Position numbers and translations under genes: made by a program. Below are positions 53,013 to 61,307 of a stretch of DNA of 64,000 bases, one piece after another. Location of the stretch: assembly GCF_009859475.1 (NCBI RefSeq), contig NZ_CP044549.1:930001-994000 (forward strand), read 5' to 3'. Under the pieces are notes generated by a model. That model was not told the origin of the DNA. It saw only the letters and a program-made list of their open reading frames with translations, and did not search any database. Positions within the stretch are counted from its first letter, which is position 1. Each line of letters starts with the position of its first letter. This stretch comes from Hydrogenophaga sp. BPS33 (GTDB lineage Bacteria; Pseudomonadota; Gammaproteobacteria; Burkholderiales; Burkholderiaceae_C).

Positions 53013-53993
53013 ATGAGCAAAGCCTTTGCCTCCCAGGCCGACCTGGACGACAAGAAGATCACCTTCGAACAGCTCAGCCCGCACTGCTGGGCCTACACCG
53101 CCGAGGGAGACCCGAACTCGGGCGTGATCATTGGCGAGAAGTACATCATGGTGAGCGATGCGACCGCCACGCCCGACATGGCGCAGGACCTGATCCGCCA
53201 GATCCGCACCGTGTCCGACAAGCCCATCAAGTACGTGCTGCTCACCCACTACCACGCGGTGCGCGTGCTCGGCGCCAGTGCCTACGCGGCCGAAGGCGCG
53301 ACCGAGATCATTGCCAGCCGGGGCACGCACGAACTCATCGTCGAGCGTGGCGCGCAGGACATGCAAAGCGAGATGGAGCGTTTCCCGCGCCTCTTCCGCG
53401 GTGCCGACGGCGTGCCCGGCCTGACCTGGCCCACCCTGGTGATCGGCGACGGCCAGCCGGGCCGCCAAGGTTCGCTCACGGTGGATCTCGGGGGGGTGAC
53501 GGTGGAGATCTGGCACCCCGGCCCGGGCCATACGCGCGGCGACACGATCGCCTGGGTGGAGGCGGAAAAGGTGTTGTTCAGCGGCGACCTCGTGGAATAC
53601 GAAGCTGGCGTGTACACCGGCGACGCCCAACTGGAAGAGTGGCCCGCCACGCTGGAAGCCTTGCGCGCCTTGAAGGCCGAAGCCATCGTGCCCGGCCGTG
53701 GCGAGGCCATGAAGGGCCGAGCCGATGTGGACAAGGCGCTGGACTACACGAAGCGCTGGGTCACCACGTTGTTCCAGGCGGGCAAGGAGGCGGCGGCCGC
53801 GAACATGGACCTGAAGGCCGCCATGGCCCACACTCGCAAGAGCATGGACCCCGTGTTCGGCCACGTGTTCATCTACGAACACTGCCTGCCGTTCGACGTG
53901 AGCCGGGCCTACGACGAAGCCAAGGGCATCAAGAACCCGCGCATCTGGACCGCCGAGCGGGACCAGGAGATGTGGGCGGCGCTGCAGGGCTGA
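53013..53993 (+). CDS. Metallo-beta-lactamase-fold protein with altered metal motif
   Basis: A 326-residue MBL-fold protein. The usual HxHxDH is H79-Y-H81-A-V-R (THYHAVRVLG), so the second-metal Asp and His are missing. The HPGPGHTRGD and FSGDLVEY segments keep the His and Asp of the fold, but VPGRGEAM has Arg where a last His is common. At most one metal is expected. The C-terminal 90 residues are helical (KRWVTTLFQAGKEAAAANM). It has GGAGA before the ATG and follows a TetR gene. Hydrolase, dioxygenase or binding roles are all possible. Confidence 0.85.
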   Translation: MSKAFASQADLDDKKITFEQLSPHCWAYTAEGDPNSGVIIGEKYIMVSDATATPDMAQDLIRQIRTVSDKPIKYVLLTHYHAVRVLGASAYAAEGATEIIASRGTHELIVERGAQDMQSEMERFPRLFRGADGVPGLTWPTLVIGDGQPGRQGSLTVDLGGVTVEIWHPGPGHTRGDTIAWVEAEKVLFSGDLVEYEAGVYTGDAQLEEWPATLEALRALKAEAIVPGRGEAMKGRADVDKALDYTKRWVTTLFQAGKEAAAANMDLKAAMAHTRKSMDPVFGHVFIYEHCLPFDVSRAYDEAKGIKNPRIWTAERDQEMWAALQG

Positions 53994-54079
53994 ACTGCGG
54001 CCTCGGTGGTCGTCGGACTCGCGCTGGTGTCGCAGCGCAAGCAGATGGGGGCAGGGGGTCGCCGACAATCTCGATCGCC

Positions 54080-55369
54080 ATGACGCCTTCCACAGACCTG
54101 CTGCACCACACCGCCACCGACTGGGGCATCGTCGCCATCTTCGCGGTGGTGTATCTCGGCATGTTCCTGGGCGGGCTTCCCCGCCTGAAGCTGGACCGTT
54201 CGGGCGTGGCGCTGCTGGGGGCGATCGCGGTCATCGGCCTGAGCGGCCTGCCGGTGGAAGACGCCGCGCGCTCGATCGATCTGCCCACCATCGTGCTGCT
54301 GTTCGCCTTCATGGTCGTGTCGGCCCAGATGCGCCTGGGCGGGTTCTACGGCGAAGTGACACGCCGGGTGGCGGCCATGCCGCTCTCGCGCAACGGCCTG
54401 CTCGCCGCGCTCATCGTGGTGGCGGGCGTGCTCTCGGCGGTGTTTTCCAACGACATCATCTGCCTGGCCATGACACCGGTGGTGGCGCGGCTGTGCCTGC
54501 AACGGGGCTTGAACCCGTTGCCATTCCTCATCGGACTGGCCTGCGCGGCCAACATCGGATCGGCCGCCACCTTGATCGGCAACCCGCAGAACATGCTCAT
54601 CGGCTCGGTGCTGCAGTTGTCTTTCTCGGGATATGTGCGGCAAGCCTTGGCGCCGGTGGCCGTCGGCCTGCTGCTGCTGTGGGTCTGGCTCGCTTATGGG
54701 CCGGGGGCCCGGGCGGGCGCGGACCACCGCCCATCCGGGCCAGCGCCGCAGGACACCGTGCGCGAGGCGATCGCGGCGGAAGATCCCCCCTTTGACGTCT
54801 GGCAAACGGCCAAGGGGCTGGCGGTGGCCGGTGTGCTGCTGGTGATCTTTCTCTTCACCGACTGGCCACGCGATGTGGCCGCGCTGGTGGGCGCAGGCTT
54901 GCTGCTGCTGAGCCGGCGCCTGCATTCGTCGCATGTGCTGGGCCTGGTCGACTGGCCGCTGCTGCTGCTCTTCATGGGGCTGTTCGTCGTCAACCACGCC
55001 TTCGAGACCACGGGCCTGGCCGCGCAGGCCGTCGCCTGGTTGGGCGCGCAGGGCGTGCACCTGGCGGACCCGGGGCCGTTGCTGGTCGCGGGCGCGGTGC
55101 TCTCCAACTTGGTGTCGAACGTGCCAGCGGTGATGTTGCTGCTGCCCCACCTGAGCGGCACGCCCGGGCAGGCCGGGGTCATGCTGGCGCTGGTCACCAC
55201 CTTCGCCGGCAACTTCCTGCTGGTGGGGTCGATCGCCAACCTGATCGTGGCCGACCTCGCGCGCCAGCAAGGCATTTCGATCGACTGGAAGCGCCACGCG
55301 GTGACGGGCATTCCCGTCACGCTGGCTTCCTTGTCCGCGGTGTGGCTGTGGATGCTTTTCGCGGGCTGA
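54080..55369 (+). CDS. ArsB/SLC13-like anion permease
   Basis: A 429-residue membrane protein with about eleven helices. FSNDIICLAMTPVVARLCLQ and ANIGSAATLIGNPQNMLIGS are the first Na+/substrate-binding repeat of the ion-transporter superfamily (SLC13, ArsB, CitM, YbiR), and LSNLVSNVPAVMLLLPH with FAGNFLLVGSIANLIVAD the second. It probably carries an inorganic or organic anion. The ATG at 54080 gives a proper first helix; the reading frame also extends upstream, overlapping the MBL-fold gene in another frame. Confidence 0.9.
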   Translation: MTPSTDLLHHTATDWGIVAIFAVVYLGMFLGGLPRLKLDRSGVALLGAIAVIGLSGLPVEDAARSIDLPTIVLLFAFMVVSAQMRLGGFYGEVTRRVAAMPLSRNGLLAALIVVAGVLSAVFSNDIICLAMTPVVARLCLQRGLNPLPFLIGLACAANIGSAATLIGNPQNMLIGSVLQLSFSGYVRQALAPVAVGLLLLWVWLAYGPGARAGADHRPSGPAPQDTVREAIAAEDPPFDVWQTAKGLAVAGVLLVIFLFTDWPRDVAALVGAGLLLLSRRLHSSHVLGLVDWPLLLLFMGLFVVNHAFETTGLAAQAVAWLGAQGVHLADPGPLLVAGAVLSNLVSNVPAVMLLLPHLSGTPGQAGVMLALVTTFAGNFLLVGSIANLIVADLARQQGISIDWKRHAVTGIPVTLASLSAVWLWMLFAG

Positions 55370-55400
55370 AAGCAAGCATCTCTTGAGGAAACCGCTGCTC

Positions 55401-55434
55401 GCGTGAAAGAATGCTGCGACTTTTGAGGAGCGGC
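55401..55434 (+). repeat. 34-bp leader repeat before kinase gene A
   Basis: GCGTGAAAGAATGCTGCGAC and the following TTTTGAGGAGCGGC are identical to 57891-57924. It contains the ribosome-binding site (GAGGAG) and an ATG in another frame, and ends one base before the kinase ATG at 55436. Confidence 0.9.
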
Positions 55435-55435
55435 A

Positions 55436-57850
55436 ATGGCAGTGGCGGTAGCGGCTGTGAGCGGTTCAAGGGCCTGGTGGCGCATCCCGAGCGTGCGCTT
55501 CTGTTTGCTGCTTTTCTTCGTGTTGGCCGTGTCCGCCGCGCATGCGCAGCCTGGCGTGCTCCAGCTCGGACCGCAGACCCGTTACGACATCTCTCGGGAC
55601 CTGCTGCATTTCGAGGACACGTCAGCTGCGATGACCCTCGAGGAGGTCAGCGCGCCCGCTTTGGCCGCGAACTTCAAGCCCTTCGCGCAGAAGGGCACTG
55701 CCTACAATTTCGGTTTCACCTCATCCGTCCTCTGGTTCCGTATCACATTGCGCGCCGGCGCGGACGCGCCTGCGATGTGGTACTGGAATGTGGCGCTGCC
55801 CATCCTGGACCGGCTGGATCTCTACGTGTCGCAGCCGGGCGGAGGTTACGTCCATCAGCAGGCTGGGGATGCGTTGCCGATGTCGGTGCGTGCGTTCCCC
55901 CACAAGGACCTGGTCATGCCGTTGCAAGTACAACCGGGTGGTGACACCACGGTGTACCTGCGCGTGCAGTCCACCGGTGGCATCACCGTGCCGGCAACGC
56001 TTTGGCAGCCTCCGGCGTTTCATGCGAACGACCATCGGGAGTACGGCCTGCTCAGCCTTTACTTCGGTCTGGCGTTCGGCCTGTTCCTCTACAACCTGTT
56101 GCTCTACTTCTCCATCCGCGACCGGGCCTATCTGGTCTACGTGGTCTTCGTGGCTTGCATGGCGGTGGCCCAGGCCCACTTCTACGGACTGGCGGCGGAG
56201 TTCGTCTGGCGCGACAACGCCCGCTGGAACACGGATGGCATCCGATACGCCGTCTCGCTCACGGTGCTGCTCGCTCTTGCATTCACCCGCAGCTTTGTCT
56301 CCAGTCAGAAGCACATGCCGAGGATCGACCGGGTATTGTGGTGGCTCATGGTGATCTGGGTGGTGCAGTTGCCGTTGATCCCATGGGGGCCGTTCGAACC
56401 GGTGGCCAAGTTCCAGCACACCATGGGCATCCTGGCGTCCTTGGCCTGTGCGGTGGCGGGCGCCGTGGCCTATCGCCAGAAGAGGCCAGGTGCCCGCTTC
56501 TTTCTGCTGGCATGGGCCATGCTTTTTGTCGCCATGTGCGTGTTCGCGCTGCGCAACATGGGCGTGCTCCCGGCCCATTTCCTCACCGAGAACCCCGTCA
56601 TGATCGGCTCGGCGCTGGAGATGGTGCTGCTGTCCTTCGCACTGGCCGACCGCATCAACGTGACGCGGCGCGAGCAGCGCCGGGTGGAAACCCTGAACCG
56701 CGTGCGGCAGGCGCAGAAGGCCGCGGCAGACCAGGCGCACGCCGAGAAATCGCGCTTCCTCGCCGCCATCAGCCACGACCTGCGCCAGCCGATGTATGCC
56801 CTGGGCCTGTTGGTCGATGGTCTGCGGGGCGTGAACCTTCCCGAGATCTTCTCCAACGCGCTCAACGACATGAAGGGCTCGCTGACCTCGATCAACGCGC
56901 TGCTCGATTCCTTGCTGCTCATGGGCCGGCTGGAGGTGGGCCGACTCGAACCACGGCTGGAGACCTTCTACGTGGACCAGGTGCTCGAGCGCGTGAGCAA
57001 CACCTTCGAAGCGCGCGCGCAGGAGAAGGGCTTGAAGTTCAGCGTGACACCGACCCTGTGCCAGTTGCACAGCGACCCGGTGCTGCTGGAGCGCATGGTG
57101 AGCAACCTGGTGAGCAATGCGCTGCGCTACACGCGCGAGGGCGGGGTGCTGGTCTCGGCGAGGAAGCGCCGCGACCACGTGCTGCTGCAGGTGTGGGACA
57201 CGGGGCGCGGGATACCGCTGGACCAGCAGGAAGCGATCTTCGGGGAGTTCGTGCGCCTGCGCGGGGACGACAACGATGGTGGCGTGGGCATTGGTCTGAC
57301 GATCGTGCGCAGCTGTGCCCAGTTGTTGGGGTGCGCGGTGAGCGTGCGTTCCACGCCGGGCAAAGGCTCGTGCTTCTCGGTGCGCGTGCCGCTGCGTGCG
57401 CCGGCTGCGGCGCCGTCGGCACCGGCCCCGCTGCAGCCGAGCGTGCCGAGCCGGGCGCCCGAGGGGCCTGCGCAAGGCCTGCGTGTGGCGGTGTTGGACG
57501 ACGATGCAGTGGTGTTGCGCGCGCTCACGGCTTCGCTGGCGTCCAGAGATTGTGACGTGACGGCAGCGGCTTCATGGGCGCAGCTGAAGGACAAGCTGAC
57601 CACAGGTGAGCCGCCCGACATCGTGATCTGCGACTACCACGTGGGCCGGGACTCGGGTACGGAGATCGTGGCGAGGCTGCGGGCGTTGGTGGGCCGATCC
57701 ATCCCGGCGATCGTCGTGACGGGCGACACCTCCATGGAAACCGCGAACCGCGTCGGCGAGGCCGGCATCACACTGCTGCACAAGCCGGTGGAGCCGCAAG
57801 TGCTGTTTGTGATGGCCGTGCAATTGGCTGCACAAAGCGGCGAAGACTGA
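55436..57850 (+). CDS. 7TMR-DISM hybrid sensor histidine kinase A
   Basis: An 804-residue membrane sensor. The signal peptide ends near AHAQ; a periplasmic 7TMR-DISMED2 jelly-roll domain (about 40-190) contains YNFGFTSSVLWFRI; seven membrane helices (about 205-400) begin LLSLYFGLAFGLFLYNLLLY. The HisKA domain has His447 in AISHDLRQPMYALG, and the HATPase shows LVSNALRYT, WDTGRGIP and GVGIGLTIV. After a Pro/Ala linker, a receiver has Asp733 in VICDYHVGRDSG. Such proteins sense small ligands outside the cell. No downstream regulator is adjacent. It is the first of two tandem paralogues. Confidence 0.94.
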   Translation: MAVAVAAVSGSRAWWRIPSVRFCLLLFFVLAVSAAHAQPGVLQLGPQTRYDISRDLLHFEDTSAAMTLEEVSAPALAANFKPFAQKGTAYNFGFTSSVLWFRITLRAGADAPAMWYWNVALPILDRLDLYVSQPGGGYVHQQAGDALPMSVRAFPHKDLVMPLQVQPGGDTTVYLRVQSTGGITVPATLWQPPAFHANDHREYGLLSLYFGLAFGLFLYNLLLYFSIRDRAYLVYVVFVACMAVAQAHFYGLAAEFVWRDNARWNTDGIRYAVSLTVLLALAFTRSFVSSQKHMPRIDRVLWWLMVIWVVQLPLIPWGPFEPVAKFQHTMGILASLACAVAGAVAYRQKRPGARFFLLAWAMLFVAMCVFALRNMGVLPAHFLTENPVMIGSALEMVLLSFALADRINVTRREQRRVETLNRVRQAQKAAADQAHAEKSRFLAAISHDLRQPMYALGLLVDGLRGVNLPEIFSNALNDMKGSLTSINALLDSLLLMGRLEVGRLEPRLETFYVDQVLERVSNTFEARAQEKGLKFSVTPTLCQLHSDPVLLERMVSNLVSNALRYTREGGVLVSARKRRDHVLLQVWDTGRGIPLDQQEAIFGEFVRLRGDDNDGGVGIGLTIVRSCAQLLGCAVSVRSTPGKGSCFSVRVPLRAPAAAPSAPAPLQPSVPSRAPEGPAQGLRVAVLDDDAVVLRALTASLASRDCDVTAAASWAQLKDKLTTGEPPDIVICDYHVGRDSGTEIVARLRALVGRSIPAIVVTGDTSMETANRVGEAGITLLHKPVEPQVLFVMAVQLAAQSGED

Positions 57851-57890
57851 CTCGCCTGCGCATCTCTGCGCACTTGGAGAACGGATGGGG

Positions 57891-57924
57891 GCGTGAAAGA
57901 ATGCTGCGACTTTTGAGGAGCGGC
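57891..57924 (+). repeat. 34-bp leader repeat before kinase gene B
   Basis: This is an exact copy of 55401-55434, ending one base before the ATG at 57926. It shows that the duplication unit included the ribosome-binding region of the ancestral gene. Confidence 0.9.
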
Positions 57925-57925
57925 C

Positions 57926-60343
57926 ATGGCGGAGGCGACTGCGGCGGGGACAGATTCAAGCGCGCGACCGGGTCCCTGGTGGGTGCTGCTGTTGGGGCTT
58001 GTGCTCCAGGTGTTCATCTGGTCCGACGCGGTCGCGCAGTCTGGCTTGCTGGCCGTCGGGGCGCAGCCCCGGTACGACATCTCTCGGGAACTCTGGTATC
58101 TGGAGGACCCGTCGGCGGCGCTGAGCTTCGATGACGTTGCTGTTCCGGCGATGGCGCCGCGCTTCCAGCCGTTTTCGCAGAATGGCAGCGCCTACAACTT
58201 CGGTTTCACCTCATCCGCGCTCTGGTTTCGCATCGTGTTGCGTGCAGATCGCGACGCCCCGCTGCTCTGGTACTGGAAAGTCGCACTGCCCACACTGGAC
58301 CATGTGGATCTGTGGGTATCGAGACCCGAAGGCGGCTACAGCCCATTCCGGGCTGGCGACGCATTGCCGATGTCCGCGCACTCGGTTCGGCACAAGGACC
58401 ATGTTCTGCAGGTGCCTTTGGTGCCAGGGGGTGACACCACGGTTTACATGCGGGTGCAATCCACGGGCGCCATTGCCCTGCCCGTGACGCTGTGGGAGCC
58501 GCGGGCGCTCCATGCGCACGACCATGTCGACTATGCCTTGTTGAGTCTTTATTTCGGCCTGGTGCTCGGGCTGTTCCTCTACAACCTGCTGCTCTACTTC
58601 TCCATCCGCGATCGGGCCTATCTGGCCTACGTGGTCTTCGTCGCTGGCATGGGCGCGTCGCAAGCGCTGTACACCGGGTTCGCCGCCGAATTCATCACAC
58701 GCGAGAGCGCCCACTGGAACACCATCGGGATCCGTTATCTCTCGCCGCTCACGATCATGCTGTCCGTGGTGTTCACGCGCAGCTTCCTCTCCAGCCGACG
58801 ACACATGCCCCGGTTGGACCGCCTGTTGCTGGGCTTGGTCATCGCGTGGGCGGCGCACTTCCCACTGGTCGAACTGGATGCGGTGGTGCTGGTGTCCAGG
58901 TTGCAGCACACGCTGGTGTTTCTGTCGGTACTGGCCTGTGCGGCGGCGGGCATCGTGGCTTACCGCCAGAAGCGTCCCGGTGCGCGTTTCTTTTTGCTGT
59001 CCTGGGCGGTGCTGCTGGTGACCATGTTCGCCCTGGCCATGCGCAACATCGGATGGTTGCCGGTGAACGCGCTGACCGAGAACCCGGTGCTGATCGGCTC
59101 GGCCGTGGAGATGGTGCTGCTGTCGTTCGCGCTGGCCGACCGCATCAACGTGACCCGGCGCGAGCAGCGCCGCGCGGAGACGCTGAACCGCGTGCGCCAG
59201 GCGCAGAAGGCCGCGGCCGACCAGGCCAATGTCGAGAAGTCGCGCTTCCTGGCCGCCATCAGCCACGACCTGCGCCAGCCGATGTACGCGCTGGGCCTGT
59301 TGGTTGATGGTCTGCGCGGCGCGAAGCTGCCGGAGTCGGTGTCCAGCGCCTTGCACGACATGAAAGGCTCGCTGACCTCGATCAATGCGCTGCTGGACTC
59401 GCTGCTGTTGATGGGACGCCTGGAAGTGGGGCGCCTGCAGCCACGCATGGAAGCGTTCCATGTTGACCAGGTGCTCGAGCGCGTGGGCAACACCTTCGAG
59501 GCGCGGGCGCAGGAGAAAGGCCTGAAATTCAGCGTGACGCCGACCCTGTGCACGCTCTACAGCGACCCGCTGTTGCTGGAGCGGATCATCAGCAACCTGG
59601 TCAGCAATGCGCTGCGCTACACGCGCGAGGGCGGGGTTCTGGTGTCGGCGAGAACGAGAAGCGACCACCTGCTGCTGCAGGTGTGGGACACGGGCCGTGG
59701 GATTCCTCTGGACCAGCAGGAGGCGATCTTCGGGGAGTTCTTCCGCCTGCGCGGCGACGACAGCGACGGCGGCGCAGGCATTGGGCTGACCATCGTGCGC
59801 AACTGCGCGCATCTTCTGGGTGGCACGGTGGGCGTGCGTTCCACGCCCGGCAGGGGCTCGTGCTTCTCGGTGCGGATTCCCTTGCACGGACCCAACGCCG
59901 GGCCGCAGCCCGCCCCGCAGGCGCTGGGAAGGGAGCGGTCCATCGATGTCCAGGCCGGGCATTCGCAAGGCCTTCGCGTGGCGGTGGTCGACGACGACGC
60001 AGTGGTGCTGCGCGCGTTGACGACGTCGCTGGCCTCGCGCGACTGTGACGTCACGGCCGCGACCTCCTGGGCCGCATTGAAAGAACAACTCGCTGCAGGT
60101 GAGCCACCGGACGTCGTGATCTGCGACTACCACGTGGGCCGGGACAGCGGGCCGGAGATCGTTGCACGCGTGCGCGCGCTGGTGGGCCGGTCCATCCCCG
60201 CGATTGTCGTGACGGGCGACACCTCCATGGAAACCGCGAACCGCGTGGGCGAGGCCGGCATCACGCTGCTGCACAAGCCGGTGGAGCCACAGGTGCTCTT
60301 TGTGATGGCCGTGCAGTTGGCTGCGCAAGGGGGCGAAGACTGA
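57926..60343 (+). CDS. 7TMR-DISM hybrid sensor histidine kinase B
   Basis: An 805-residue paralogue of the preceding kinase with the same domain order and the same catalytic residues (His447, receiver Asp734). The cytoplasmic kinase core and receiver are much more alike than the periplasmic sensor and membrane regions; for example, the periplasmic part reads ALPTLDHVDLWVSRPEGGYS here. That suggests divergent ligands but a shared output. The gap to kinase A is 75 bp, 34 of them the duplicated leader. Both probably phosphorylate their own receivers or a common regulator encoded elsewhere. Confidence 0.94.
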   Translation: MAEATAAGTDSSARPGPWWVLLLGLVLQVFIWSDAVAQSGLLAVGAQPRYDISRELWYLEDPSAALSFDDVAVPAMAPRFQPFSQNGSAYNFGFTSSALWFRIVLRADRDAPLLWYWKVALPTLDHVDLWVSRPEGGYSPFRAGDALPMSAHSVRHKDHVLQVPLVPGGDTTVYMRVQSTGAIALPVTLWEPRALHAHDHVDYALLSLYFGLVLGLFLYNLLLYFSIRDRAYLAYVVFVAGMGASQALYTGFAAEFITRESAHWNTIGIRYLSPLTIMLSVVFTRSFLSSRRHMPRLDRLLLGLVIAWAAHFPLVELDAVVLVSRLQHTLVFLSVLACAAAGIVAYRQKRPGARFFLLSWAVLLVTMFALAMRNIGWLPVNALTENPVLIGSAVEMVLLSFALADRINVTRREQRRAETLNRVRQAQKAAADQANVEKSRFLAAISHDLRQPMYALGLLVDGLRGAKLPESVSSALHDMKGSLTSINALLDSLLLMGRLEVGRLQPRMEAFHVDQVLERVGNTFEARAQEKGLKFSVTPTLCTLYSDPLLLERIISNLVSNALRYTREGGVLVSARTRSDHLLLQVWDTGRGIPLDQQEAIFGEFFRLRGDDSDGGAGIGLTIVRNCAHLLGGTVGVRSTPGRGSCFSVRIPLHGPNAGPQPAPQALGRERSIDVQAGHSQGLRVAVVDDDAVVLRALTTSLASRDCDVTAATSWAALKEQLAAGEPPDVVICDYHVGRDSGPEIVARVRALVGRSIPAIVVTGDTSMETANRVGEAGITLLHKPVEPQVLFVMAVQLAAQGGED

Positions 60344-60383
60344 CGGCGTGCGGTCGGGTCGACGTGGGCAGGGGTGGGGCGGT

Positions 60384-61307
60384 TCAGCGCTGGGCGCTGA
60401 GCGTGCGCAGGTCGTCCTCGTAGCGTTTGAGCGTGCGCACGGCGTTGGCGCGCTGCTCGGGTGTGGCACTGCCGTGCAATGCGGCGAACTGCGCGCAACC
60501 TGCGCGCACCATCGCATCGCTGTAAGTGCTGTACCCCGGCGCCGGCGATCGCCCGAGGCGCGCGATGTGCTCGCGCACGATTTGTTCGGCCTTCGCCGGC
60601 GTGGCTTGGGCGTCGCGCACCGTCTGCAGCAGATCGGCCTGGCGGCGCAGCCGCTCGGCCAGGGCGCGTTGCGGATCGAAGGGCGATTGCTGCAGCAGGC
60701 CGCGCAGCAGCTTGCGCTGTTCCGTGCTGAGCGCGCCGTAGAACGATTCGCTGCGGTCGACGGCCTTGTCCAGGCGCCGGGAGAGGCGCTGCTGCGGACT
60801 GCCGCGCAAGAAGTCCTTTTCGAATTCCTCGTTGCTCTTGCCCTGCCTGCGCTTGAGATGTTCCAACTGAGCCGGACTGAGCGTCAGTGCCAGGCGGGCA
60901 AAAGGCCCCACCGTCTCGGACGCCGCGCGTTCGAGCTGCAGGCGGATCGTCTCGAACTGTTCACAGGCCTGATCGGGCGACACATCGGCCAGCGCCATGG
61001 CTTGCCAATGCCGCAGGAGCTCGGCGTACGAGGGCAGGGCGTGGCGGCGGTGCCATTGGAAGAAGACCCCCACGTCCTCGCGCGCCCTCTCGGCCTGCAA
61101 CGCGTCGAGGTCTGCATGGCGGTCGATCCACCAGTAGCTCAGGGTGGGGGCCTGGTTGTAGGCGAAGCGGGTGGCGGTACAGGCCACGAGCAGACCGAGC
61201 GCCAGCGTCACCCCGGCGCCCAGCCGGAGCAGGCGGGCAGCGATAATCCGCCGCTGGTGATGGCCGGCAAGAACGCCGCGCAACCCGTCAATGCAAGAGG
61301 TTTTCAT
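60384..61307 (-). CDS. DUF6279-type lipoprotein
   Basis: A 307-residue putative lipoprotein. A long basic n-region (HHQRRIIAARLL) precedes a hydrophobic stretch and the lipobox LVAC at about residue 43, followed by RFAYNQAPTLSYWWIDRHADL, the start of the DUF6279 domain. The rest is helical and charged, reminiscent of periplasmic chaperone-like proteins. The ATG at 61307 shares the CATG tetranucleotide with the glmU start on the other strand, so the true start may be a few codons downstream (TTG at residue 9). Confidence 0.75.
   Translation of the reverse strand: MKTSCIDGLRGVLAGHHQRRIIAARLLRLGAGVTLALGLLVACTATRFAYNQAPTLSYWWIDRHADLDALQAERAREDVGVFFQWHRRHALPSYAELLRHWQAMALADVSPDQACEQFETIRLQLERAASETVGPFARLALTLSPAQLEHLKRRQGKSNEEFEKDFLRGSPQQRLSRRLDKAVDRSESFYGALSTEQRKLLRGLLQQSPFDPQRALAERLRRQADLLQTVRDAQATPAKAEQIVREHIARLGRSPAPGYSTYSDAMVRAGCAQFAALHGSATPEQRANAVRTLKRYEDDLRTLSAQR

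Noticed and set aside
53639..54079. An N-terminal extension of the ArsB/SLC13-like permease
   Set aside because: The added sequence overlaps the MBL-fold gene in another frame, is Arg/Gly/His-rich and has no membrane helix; the ATG at 54080 gives a normal first helix.
55411..55944. An alternative 177-codon frame starting at an ATG within the kinase leader
   Set aside because: It overlaps the kinase gene in another frame; the matching frame in the second copy is much shorter and diverged, so it is not conserved.
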